The notes under the pieces were generated by a model, which saw only the letters and a list, made by a program, of their open reading frames with translations, made no database searches and was not told the origin of the DNA. Shown here in pieces: positions 15,785-22,571 of a stretch of DNA of 47,960 nucleotides; position 1 is the stretch's first letter, and every line of letters begins with the position of its first letter. Position numbers and translations under genes: made by a program. Origin of the DNA: an uncultured Bacteroidota bacterium (lineage in GTDB: Bacteria > Bacteroidota > Bacteroidia > Bacteroidales > P3); contig CACYZN010000013.1 in the NCBI GenBank assembly GCA_902778925.1, forward strand, positions 1 to 47,960. Reading direction: 5' to 3'.

Positions 15785-16254
15785 CTATGGTATGTTTTGT
15801 TCTCTATTTGTAGTAGGTGCCGTTTGAGTTCCACGCCGTAGGCATAGCCAGTCAGTGAGCCGTTGCTGCCGACGACGCGATGGCAGGGAACGATGATGGC
15901 CACAGGGTTGCGTCCCACGGCCTGCCCGATGGCCTGTGCCGAGCGGCATCCGATGCGGCGGGCGAGCGCGCCATAGGTGGTGGTGTAGCCGTATGGAATT
16001 TCCAGCAGGGCTTGCCATACGCGCTGCTGGAAAGCGGTGCCGTGTAGCGATAGGGGAGGGGTGAAGTCGGGCTTGTGGCCCGAGAAGTAGAGGTCTAGCC
16101 AGCGGCGGGTTGATTGGAAGAGGGGTATGGTCTCTATGGGAACTATGGTGCCTATAGTATCTATAGGACTGAAGGCGAGCTTTGTCAGGGCTTCGCCGTC
16201 GGTGGTCAGCGCAATAGGGCCGAGGGGACTATGGTAAAGGGCGGTGCGGGTCAT
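15781..16254 (-). CDS. ogt: Methylated-DNA--protein-cysteine methyltransferase
   Basis: A 157-residue O6-alkylguanine DNA alkyltransferase (Ogt/Ada-C type), which removes methyl groups from O6-methylguanine to its own Cys in a suicide reaction. The acceptor is Cys124 in PCHRVVG. The helix-turn-helix region before it (GYTTTYGALARRIG) and the following GSNGSLTGYAYG are standard. Length matches the single-domain family. It is first in a two-gene unit with the SDR. Confidence 0.93.
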   Translation of the reverse strand: MTRTALYHSPLGPIALTTDGEALTKLAFSPIDTIGTIVPIETIPLFQSTRRWLDLYFSGHKPDFTPPLSLHGTAFQQRVWQALLEIPYGYTTTYGALARRIGCRSAQAIGQAVGRNPVAIIVPCHRVVGSNGSLTGYAYGVELKRHLLQIENKTYHR

Positions 16255-16334
16255 TTCTCCGGCGCGGTAAATAATCGCTTTAACAACGCACTCTCCTCGG
16301 GTTTATTGTGAAAACGTGCAATTTATAACATTTG

Positions 16335-16366
16335 TTTGGCTGTATGTCGGGAAAGTAGTATTTTTG
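16335..16366 (+). promoter_or_regulatory. Promoter of the dus gene
   Basis: TTTG (16335-16338), 20-nt spacer, TATTTTTG (16359-16366). It lies about 100 nt before the dus start codon. Confidence 0.65.
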
Positions 16367-16381
16367 CAGCCGAAAACAGTG

Positions 16382-16461
16382 ATAACCCACCACCAAGAAC
16401 CGACGGCCCGATGGTATACCGCCTTCACCGCCGACTGCAGCACCTCTGGTGGTTCTGTTAT
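16382..16461 (+). other. Stem-loop in the dus leader
   Basis: Complementary arms ATAAC (16382-16386) with GTTAT (16457-16461), and CCACCA (16390-16395) with TGGTGG (16447-16452), can form one long interrupted hairpin ending 8 nt before the start codon. It could influence translation. No known riboswitch family is recognised. Confidence 0.35.
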
Positions 16462-16469
16462 AGTCCACG

Positions 16470-17363
16470 ATGTGCTCTAACCCAGATACCTCTTACATAG
16501 CCTTTGCGCCGCTGCAAGGGTACACCGACGCTGTCTATAGGCGGGCGCACTGGGAGTGCGTCGGTGGCGTGGACGAGTACTACACACCTTTCGTCAGGAT
16601 TGAGAAGGGTGAGGTGCGGAAGAAAGACCTGCGCGACACCGACCCCGTGGCCAACGCCGGCGTGCCCACTGTGCCGCAGGTGATAGCCGTCGGCGGCGAC
16701 GAGTTCGCCCGCCTGTGCGACGCACTGCAAGGGCAGGGCTGGCGGCGCATAGACCTCAATGTGGGCTGTCCGTTTCCCATGCAGGTGCGGGCCGGACGCG
16801 GCAGCGGACTGCTGCAGCACCCCGACCGTATGGAGGAGATACAGCATGAGATGCTGCGGCGGCCCGAGGTGCAGTTCTCGGTGAAGATGCGCCTTGGACA
16901 GGAGAGCGAGGCCGAGGGGCTGGCGGCGATGCCGATAGTCAACGCCATGCCGCTGGTGCATGTCACTCTGCATCCGCGCCTGGGGCGGCAACAGTACAAG
17001 GGCATGGCCGACCGCGAGGCCTTCGCTCGTTTCGCCGAGGTGTGCCGCCATCCGATGGTCTACAATGGCGATATTGAGGTGGTTGAGAATTGGACAGGCT
17101 TAAAGCTCAGGGGGGTGATGCTGGGGCGTGGCCTGTTGGCGCGGCCGTGGATGCTCGGCGACAAAGACCCTCGCGAGGTGCTGAGGGCGATGCACTCAAT
17201 TGTCTATCGCCATGCCACCTCGGCGCTGTGCGGCGACAGCCAGATGCTCGCGCGGCTGCATGCCTTCTGGGAATACGTAGACCTGCCGTACAAGCAGAAG
17301 AAGGCCATCATGAAGGCCACCACTTTGCGCCGCTACGACGAAGCCGTCGCCGCAGCGCTTTAA
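16470..17363 (+). CDS. tRNA-dihydrouridine synthase
   Basis: A 297-residue flavoprotein of the Dus family, which reduces specific uridines in tRNA to dihydrouridine using FMN and NADPH. Motifs: FAPLQGYTDAVYR at the start of the TIM barrel, DLNVGCPFPM with the catalytic-type Cys of GCP, SVKMRLG, and GVMLGRGLLARPWML with the FMN phosphate-binding GRG. The family's helical tail is present. The protein is slightly shorter than DusB. Which uridine it modifies cannot be told; it resembles the compact Dus proteins of Bacteroidota. It is a single gene with its own promoter and its stop overlaps that of guaD on the other strand. Confidence 0.9.
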   Translation: MCSNPDTSYIAFAPLQGYTDAVYRRAHWECVGGVDEYYTPFVRIEKGEVRKKDLRDTDPVANAGVPTVPQVIAVGGDEFARLCDALQGQGWRRIDLNVGCPFPMQVRAGRGSGLLQHPDRMEEIQHEMLRRPEVQFSVKMRLGQESEAEGLAAMPIVNAMPLVHVTLHPRLGRQQYKGMADREAFARFAEVCRHPMVYNGDIEVVENWTGLKLRGVMLGRGLLARPWMLGDKDPREVLRAMHSIVYRHATSALCGDSQMLARLHAFWEYVDLPYKQKKAIMKATTLRRYDEAVAAAL

Positions 17364-17830
17364 TACTCTTTTCTGTCGCTTTTGGCCATCCACAGGCGGA
17401 AGCTCTCCTGCGCCTCGTCGTGCAGCAGGGACCGTATGGGCAGCCGGCGTTGGTCGAGGGGGCGTGACAGCTCCTCGTAGATGAAGTCGTCGGCAAAGCC
17501 GATGTCGGCGGCGTCGCGGCGTGTGTTGCCGTAGTAGATGCGCTTGATGCCGGCCCAGTAGATGGCGCCGAGGCACATGGGGCAGGGCTCACACGAGGTG
17601 TATATGGAGCAGTCCTCGAGGTGGAAGGTGCCCAGGCGACGGCAGGCCTCGCGTATGGCCGTCACCTCGGCGTGGGCCGTGGGGTCGCCCTGCAGGGTGA
17701 CGCTGTTGGTGCCCTCGGCCACTATGTCGCCATTGCGCACGACGACGGCGCCGAAGGGGCCGCCGCCGCGCTGCACGCTCTCGTTGGCCAGCGCTATGGC
17801 CCGCCGCATGAAGACCTTATCTTGCTCCAT
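17360..17830 (-). CDS. guaD: Guanine deaminase, cytidine-deaminase fold
   Basis: 156 residues, the same length as B. subtilis GuaD, and similar along the whole chain as I recall it, including the C-terminal Lys-Glu-Tyr that reaches into the active site of that enzyme. Zinc ligands: His53 with catalytic Glu55 in TAHAEVTAIREA, and Cys83/Cys86 in SCEPCPMC. It converts guanine to xanthine. A tRNA adenosine deaminase (TadA) is less likely because of the GGPFGAVV start and the KEY tail. It is the last gene of a leftward operon and overlaps the DUF3089 gene by 14 bp. Confidence 0.87.
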   Translation of the reverse strand: MEQDKVFMRRAIALANESVQRGGGPFGAVVVRNGDIVAEGTNSVTLQGDPTAHAEVTAIREACRRLGTFHLEDCSIYTSCEPCPMCLGAIYWAGIKRIYYGNTRRDAADIGFADDFIYEELSRPLDQRRLPIRSLLHDEAQESFRLWMAKSDRKEY

Positions 17831-18770
17831 TGTGGGTCGGGCTTTGTCTCATGGCTGCTGCGCGAAGGGCTATGTTGTGGCGCAGGCTTTCGGCGTAGAG
17901 CGAGAGTTCGAGGCAGTGGTAGTTGCCCTCGACGCCGACGAGCGGCAGCATGTAGTCGTCGCGGCGGTAGCCGTCGACCAGGAGCAGCAGCGAGGCGGTG
18001 TCGAGTGTGACGGTCAGTGTGTCGCCCCGGTAGACCAGGGTGGCCGGTGTGGCGTCGGTGCGCCAGTTGAGCGGGTTGATGGCCACCCGGTTGCCCTCGC
18101 TGAGCATGGGCAGGGCGCATTCTGGAGCGCGCACGCTGTTGTAGCAGATGGTCGCCCCGAGGTCGGCGCTGTCGCGTGCGGCGCGTATGGTGGTGGCGGC
18201 AAGGTCGTCGTCGGTCACCTTCCAGCCAATGGCATAGGCGGCCACCATGCGGCTGTAGGTCTCGTCGTCCATGGCCTTGAGCAGTTCGACCACGCCGATG
18301 GCCCCTTGGCTGAAGCCGGCCAGCACGAAGGGACGGCCGCCGTTGATGTGCGCCAGGTAGTAGTCGAAGGCCGCTCGCACATCGCCCATGGCCAGCGGCA
18401 TGCGCTCGCTGACGAGGCTGTCGGCGGTGAAGGTCTCCATGGTGCATTGGCGGTAGTAGGGCGAGTAGAAGTTGAGGCTGCCGGACAGCAGGTGGTCCAC
18501 CCCCTGCATCTCGCCGAGCAGCAGGGCGCGTATGCTGTCGCGCGAGGGGTCGGCGAAGTGCATCGTGGTGCCGTCGATGGTGTAGTCGTCGGTCTCGGTC
18601 GAGGTGATGTAGAACAGGTCGACGTCGGCGCTGCGGTCGACGATGAACCAGCTGGCGCTGTCGGCATAGTCGGGCGCGGCCGGCACGTCGGCGGGCTTGT
18701 GGTGGCAGGCCGCCAGCGCGAGGCTCAGCGCCAGCCCGACGGCAATGGTTTTGGTGGTCAGGGCAGTCAT
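17817..18770 (-). CDS. DUF3089 alpha/beta-hydrolase-like lipoprotein
   Basis: A 317-residue protein with a lipoprotein signal ending LALAAC (Cys22). The mature part matches DUF3089, an alpha/beta-hydrolase-like family: WFIVDRSADVDLFYI at the N terminus and the nucleophile elbow GFSQGA. The rest of the triad is not certain from reading. Members are secreted or periplasmic and of unknown substrate. Start and stop overlap its neighbours (4 bp with the dipeptidase gene, 14 bp with guaD), so all three are one operon. Confidence 0.83.
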   Translation of the reverse strand: MTALTTKTIAVGLALSLALAACHHKPADVPAAPDYADSASWFIVDRSADVDLFYITSTETDDYTIDGTTMHFADPSRDSIRALLLGEMQGVDHLLSGSLNFYSPYYRQCTMETFTADSLVSERMPLAMGDVRAAFDYYLAHINGGRPFVLAGFSQGAIGVVELLKAMDDETYSRMVAAYAIGWKVTDDDLAATTIRAARDSADLGATICYNSVRAPECALPMLSEGNRVAINPLNWRTDATPATLVYRGDTLTVTLDTASLLLLVDGYRRDDYMLPLVGVEGNYHCLELSLYAESLRHNIALRAAAMRQSPTHNGAR

Positions 18771-19516
18771 TGTTCAGCTTTCAGTTCGCGTATGGGTATG
18801 TTGAAGTAGGTGTCGGGGAAGGGCTCTTCCTTCAGCGTGAAGTGCCACCACTCGCAGTCGTAGGGCTTGAAGCCGTGGCGCATCATGGCCTGTCGCAGCA
18901 GCATGCGGTTGGCAAACTGGGTGGCGGTGATGGTGTCGTTGGGGCGGTAGGTGCCGGTAGCGGGGTCGCCGCCGCAGTCGGGGTGGCTCTCGCGGCCGAA
19001 CCAGTCGAAGGTGCCGCCCATGTCGACCTCCTTCTCGGTGCGCATGTCGAAGAGGGTCAGGTCGAGCGTCGAGCCGCGCGAGTGGCCGCTTCGGGTGGCT
19101 ATGTAGTCTTTTATGAAGAGGCTGTCTTTCGACTCGTTGGGGTAGAAGTATTGCTTCATGAGGGTGTCGGCGAGGTCGTGGCCCCAGCGCACAAAGTGGT
19201 CGACGGCCTGCTGCGGACGGTAGGCGTCGTATATCTTCAGGCGGTAGCCCATGGCCTTCAGCTCGTCGCTGACGGCGCGCAGGCTGTCGGCGGCCTCGCG
19301 CACCAGCAGTGCGGTGGGCTGCAGGTAGCCGTCGATGCGGGCGCCGACAAAGTTGTAGGTGCCGAAATAGCGTATCTCGAGTATGGCGTCGGGCACCGCG
19401 TCGGTCAGGTTGACAAAGTGCCGCTCGTCGCCGGCCACGGCATCGGAAGTGTTGCTTTTCGAGCATGCCGCCAATGTCAGACATGCCGCCACGGTGAGGA
19501 TAAGTGCTTTTCTCAT
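18767..19516 (-). CDS. ddpX: D-alanyl-D-alanine dipeptidase, VanX/DdpX type (peptidase M15)
   Basis: 249 residues with a lipoprotein signal (TLAACS, Cys18). The zinc site is typical of M15D: S-x-H-x2-G-x4-D seen as SGHSRGSTLDL (His145, Asp152), then EWWHF with catalytic Glu222 and His225. YDAYRP (96-101) carries the conserved substrate-binding Arg. The enzyme hydrolyses free D-Ala-D-Ala. Chromosomal lipoprotein forms outside van clusters probably serve cell-wall dipeptide recycling; no vanH/vanA genes are present here, so resistance is not implied. It is first gene of the operon with DUF3089 and guaD. Confidence 0.9.
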   Translation of the reverse strand: MRKALILTVAACLTLAACSKSNTSDAVAGDERHFVNLTDAVPDAILEIRYFGTYNFVGARIDGYLQPTALLVREAADSLRAVSDELKAMGYRLKIYDAYRPQQAVDHFVRWGHDLADTLMKQYFYPNESKDSLFIKDYIATRSGHSRGSTLDLTLFDMRTEKEVDMGGTFDWFGRESHPDCGGDPATGTYRPNDTITATQFANRMLLRQAMMRHGFKPYDCEWWHFTLKEEPFPDTYFNIPIRELKAEQ

Positions 19517-19554
19517 TGCTGTTTACGTTTTGTTGTCTTGTCTTGTCAATGTTG

Positions 19555-19562
19555 CAAAAATA
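19555..19562 (-). promoter_or_regulatory. -7 element upstream of the dipeptidase operon
   Basis: TATTTTTG on the minus strand, 39 nt before the start codon. No convincing TTTG is found 19-20 nt upstream. Confidence 0.5.
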
Positions 19563-19631
19563 CGCTTTTTCCCCCGATTGGCCGCACTTTTTTTGCCCTT
19601 TTCGTATAGGCCTGACAATCAGCTCCGCCAG

Positions 19632-19752
19632 CTATCCTCTCCGGTTCCCCTCCGGTAGTTCTTATGTACTTCTTATGTATTTCTTATGTATTTCTTATGT
19701 TTTAAACATAAATACAACATAAGATATACATAGCAATAAAACGGGGCGGATG
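19632..19752 (+). repeat. 11-bp-period intergenic element (copy 2)
   Basis: Eleven successive 11-mers. Two are GC-rich (CTATCCTCTCC, GGTTCCCCTCC), four contain TTCTTA (for example TGTATTTCTTA), a central unit is TGTTTTAAACA, then come words with CATAAG sense (TAAGATATACA) and a GC-rich last unit. Left words CTTATG and right words CATAAG are complementary, so the element is roughly palindromic around TTTAAA. It is closely similar to the element at 37204-37346. It lies between the divergent dipeptidase and symporter genes. Confidence 0.8.
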
Positions 19753-19791
19753 GCGTTATGACGGTGTTGAACACAATCATACTGAGACTAT

Positions 19792-21363
19792 ATGGAAACG
19801 ATGATGGACTGGCTGACGCGGGCCGTGGTGACGGTGAACGGGTGGGTGTGGAGTCCGCTGCTGGTGGCGTTGTGCCTGGCCACCGGCCTTTATTTCAGTT
19901 TCCGCACCCGCTTCGTGCAGGTGCGCCGCTTCGGCGAGATGTTCCGGCTGCTTTTCGGCAGTGCCGGCAAGGACAAGAAGAAGACCGGCATCTCGTCGTT
20001 CCAGGCGTTTGCCATGGCTCTGTCGGGGCGTGTGGGTACGGGCAACATCGTGGGTGTGGCCACGGCCATAGGCTTCGGTGGGCCGGGGGCCATCGTGTGG
20101 ATGTGGATCATAGCCTTCTTCGGTGCCGGCAGCGCCTTTGTCGAGGCCACGCTGGCCCAGATATACAAGGAAGACCACAACGGGCAGTTCCGCGGCGGCC
20201 CGGCCTACTACATCGAGAAGGGCTTGCGGAGCCATTTCTTCGGCAGCCTCTTTGCCGTGCTGGCGGCGGTGGCCTGCGGCTTCCTGTTGCCCCCCATACA
20301 CAGCAACAGCATCGCTATCAGCTTGGGCCGCACCTTCGGCGTGCCGGCATGGGTGATAGGCATCGGCGTGGCGGTGCTGATAGGGCTGGTCATCATAGGC
20401 GGGGTGAAGCGCATAGCCAGCGTGGCGCAGGTGGTGGCTCCGGTGATGGCCATGGTCTACATACTGCTGTCGCTGGTGGTGCTGGCCGTCAACTGGCAGG
20501 TGGTGCCCGACGTGTTGATGCAGATGCTGCGTGGCGCCGTGGGGGTGAACGAGGTGGGCGGAGCCCTGATAGGCAGCACCATAGCATGGGGCGTGAAGCG
20601 AGGCATCTACAGCAACGAGGCCGGCCAGGGCACCGGCGCCATCGTGGCGGCCGCCGCCAAGGTGAGCCACCCCGTGAAGCAGGGTCTGGTGCAGGCCTTC
20701 TCGGTCTATATCGACACACTGCTCGTATGCACCGCCACGGCCATGATGATACTGGCCTGCCGCACCTACAACATCATCGACAGCGTGCAGCAGACCGGCG
20801 CGGGCGCCGTGGTGACCTACCTGCAGCAGAACCCCCTCGCCCCCGAGGGCGAGCCCGGCGTGTTCTACACCACCAACGCCCTGGGCACCGTGGTGGGGCC
20901 GCAGACGGGCAACACGGTCATCTCCATAGCCCTCTTCTTCTTCGCCTTCACCACCATCATGGCCTACTACTACTATGCCGAGACCAACCTGGTGTACCTC
21001 TTCAACCGGTGGCGCCGCCGCCAGTACCGCCGCCATCCCGAGCAGCTGGACCAGCTGGAGCGGGCCGACGCCGCCTTCGGCGACGACCGGAACGAGAAGG
21101 TGGTGGTGTGGGTGCTGAGGGTGGCCACCATCTCGTCGGTCCTCATCGGGTCGCAGATGGGCAGCGGCATAGTGTGGACACTGGGCGACATCGGCGTGGG
21201 CACCATGGCGTGGATCAACGTGGTGGCCATACTGCTCCTATCGCCCAAGGCATTGCGGGCGCTGAAAGACTACGAGCGGCAGAAGAAGCAACACCGCGAG
21301 CCCCGCTTCGACACCAAGGCCCTAGGCATCGAAGGGGCCGAATATTGGGAAGGTGAAAGGTGA
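19792..21363 (+). CDS. Sodium:alanine symporter family (AGCS) transporter
   Basis: A 523-residue inner-membrane protein with about ten hydrophobic helices, of the AGCS family, which imports alanine or glycine with sodium. Family marks: GYFSFRTRF-like LYFSFRTRFVQ near the N terminus, ALSGRVGTGNIVGVATAI with the typical G-T-G-N-I, KRGIYSNEAGQGTGAI and the late ETNLVYLFNRW. The start ATG 19792 gives METMMDWL; an alternative Met three codons on is possible. The last codons GER and the TGA stop are made by the first units of a 7-bp repeat array. Confidence 0.9.
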   Translation: METMMDWLTRAVVTVNGWVWSPLLVALCLATGLYFSFRTRFVQVRRFGEMFRLLFGSAGKDKKKTGISSFQAFAMALSGRVGTGNIVGVATAIGFGGPGAIVWMWIIAFFGAGSAFVEATLAQIYKEDHNGQFRGGPAYYIEKGLRSHFFGSLFAVLAAVACGFLLPPIHSNSIAISLGRTFGVPAWVIGIGVAVLIGLVIIGGVKRIASVAQVVAPVMAMVYILLSLVVLAVNWQVVPDVLMQMLRGAVGVNEVGGALIGSTIAWGVKRGIYSNEAGQGTGAIVAAAAKVSHPVKQGLVQAFSVYIDTLLVCTATAMMILACRTYNIIDSVQQTGAGAVVTYLQQNPLAPEGEPGVFYTTNALGTVVGPQTGNTVISIALFFFAFTTIMAYYYYAETNLVYLFNRWRRRQYRRHPEQLDQLERADAAFGDDRNEKVVVWVLRVATISSVLIGSQMGSGIVWTLGDIGVGTMAWINVVAILLLSPKALRALKDYERQKKQHREPRFDTKALGIEGAEYWEGER

Positions 21364-21450
21364 GAGGTGAAAGGTGAGAGGTGGAAGGTGAGAGGTGAAA
21401 GGACAGCATAGAATGTTGTTTCACCTATCACCTATCACCTTTCACCTCAC
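21351..21450. repeat. 7-bp repeat array with inverted partner arm between convergent genes
   Basis: Seven contiguous units of AGGTGRA (21351-21399). After a 19-nt gap comes an array of the opposite sense, with CACCTAT/CACCTTT words (21419-21450). The arms can pair into a long hairpin, placed exactly between convergent genes, so it could serve as terminator. The left arm encodes the end of the symporter gene, including its stop codon. Confidence 0.7.
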
Positions 21451-21451
21451 T

Positions 21452-22429
21452 CTATAGGTTCTTTTCGTCGAGCACCTGGCCGCTATTGCTGCGCACAAAG
21501 CATTCTGACAGGAAGCCCAGGCCGTAGCCGAACTGCTGCACGAAGGTGGTGACCACCGAGAGGGCGGCGACGTGCAGGTCCTTGTTCAGGCGCAGCGAGT
21601 CGGCAAAGATGACCAGGATGAGCAGTAGCAGCGGCGCAAGCGAGATGCCGTAGGTGAACGGCGCCGCCAGCAGCAGCACTATGGTGCCCAGTGCGAAGGC
21701 TGTGGGCAGCAGGTGTATCAGCTTCAGTGTGGACGGGTGCAGGCGGTAGAGGCAGATGCGGGCCTGGCCGAAATGGTGCACCTGGCGGTAGAAGCTGGCA
21801 ATGGTGTTGCGGCGCTTGTGCCACACCCAGGCGTCGCGCAGCAGCAGCACGCGGTAGCCGGCCTCCTTCAGGCGGATGCTGAAGTCTATGTCCTCGCCGT
21901 AGCGCATCTGGGCAAAGCCGCCCAGCTTGTGCCACACCGGGGTGCGCACGCCCATGTTGAAGCTGCGGGGGTGGAACTTGTCGGCCTGCTTCATGCCGCC
22001 GCGTATGCCGCCGGTGGTGAGGAACGACGTCATCGAGTAGTTGATGGCCTTCTGCGTGGCGGTGAACGAGGGGTTGGCGCGGTCGGGGCCGCCGAAGGCG
22101 TCGATGCTGCCGTCGGCCAGGCCCTGGGCTACCGTGGAGAGGTAGTTGTCGGGCAGTATCACGTCCGAGTCGAGCACCACTATGTAGTCGCCTTTGGCGT
22201 GCTGTGCACCGTAGTTGCGGCTCTGGCCGGGACCCGAGTTCTCCTTGTAGTAGTAGGCCAGGTCGAAGCGCTCGGCAAAGGGGGCTATCTCGTTCTTGCA
22301 GGTGCGGGTGGAACCGTCCTCGACCACTATCACCTCGAAGTCGCGGTAGTCTTGGCGGTCGATGCTCTGCAGCAGTTCCACTATCTCGTCAGGCCGGTTG
22401 TATACCGGTACCACTATGGATATTTTCAT
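21452..22429 (-). CDS. Family 2 glycosyltransferase with C-terminal membrane segments
   Basis: A 325-residue GT-A fold enzyme. It opens MKISIVVPVYNRPDEI, with the nucleotide-binding VVEDGSTR and the acidic metal motif LDSDVIL near 95. A later GEDIDFSIRLKEAG (the ED-x-D-x-S-x-R motif) is expected to hold the catalytic base. Residues about 240-290 are two or three hydrophobic helices, so the enzyme is membrane-attached. It probably adds a sugar to a lipid-linked or cell-surface glycan. It stands alone, not in a polysaccharide cluster. Donor and acceptor are unknown. Confidence 0.88.
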   Translation of the reverse strand: MKISIVVPVYNRPDEIVELLQSIDRQDYRDFEVIVVEDGSTRTCKNEIAPFAERFDLAYYYKENSGPGQSRNYGAQHAKGDYIVVLDSDVILPDNYLSTVAQGLADGSIDAFGGPDRANPSFTATQKAINYSMTSFLTTGGIRGGMKQADKFHPRSFNMGVRTPVWHKLGGFAQMRYGEDIDFSIRLKEAGYRVLLLRDAWVWHKRRNTIASFYRQVHHFGQARICLYRLHPSTLKLIHLLPTAFALGTIVLLLAAPFTYGISLAPLLLLILVIFADSLRLNKDLHVAALSVVTTFVQQFGYGLGFLSECFVRSNSGQVLDEKNL

Positions 22430-22456
22430 CGCTGGTATGCTGTTTTAAAATCGATG

Positions 22457-22464
22457 CAAAGATA
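22457..22464 (-). promoter_or_regulatory. -7 element of the glycosyltransferase gene
   Basis: TATCTTTG on the minus strand, 28 nt before the start codon; the -33 box is not clear. Confidence 0.55.
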
Positions 22465-22539
22465 CACATAAATCCTGAATTGCAGCACTTGGGGAGAAAA
22501 AAAGTTGCGCCAGGGTGCGGTGCCATTGGTTTTATTTCG

Positions 22540-22547
22540 TATATTTG
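22540..22547 (+). promoter_or_regulatory. -7 element of the Cthe_2159-like gene
   Basis: TATATTTG followed by CTGCGG, 25 nt before the start codon. It faces away from the glycosyltransferase promoter. Confidence 0.5.
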
Positions 22548-22571
22548 CTGCGGAAAAAGATAATATACAGA

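Noticed and set aside
18767-19516. Vancomycin resistance determinant (vanX)
   Set aside because: The dipeptidase is of VanX type, but vanH and vanA/B ligase genes and a VanRS system are absent; a recycling role is more likely.
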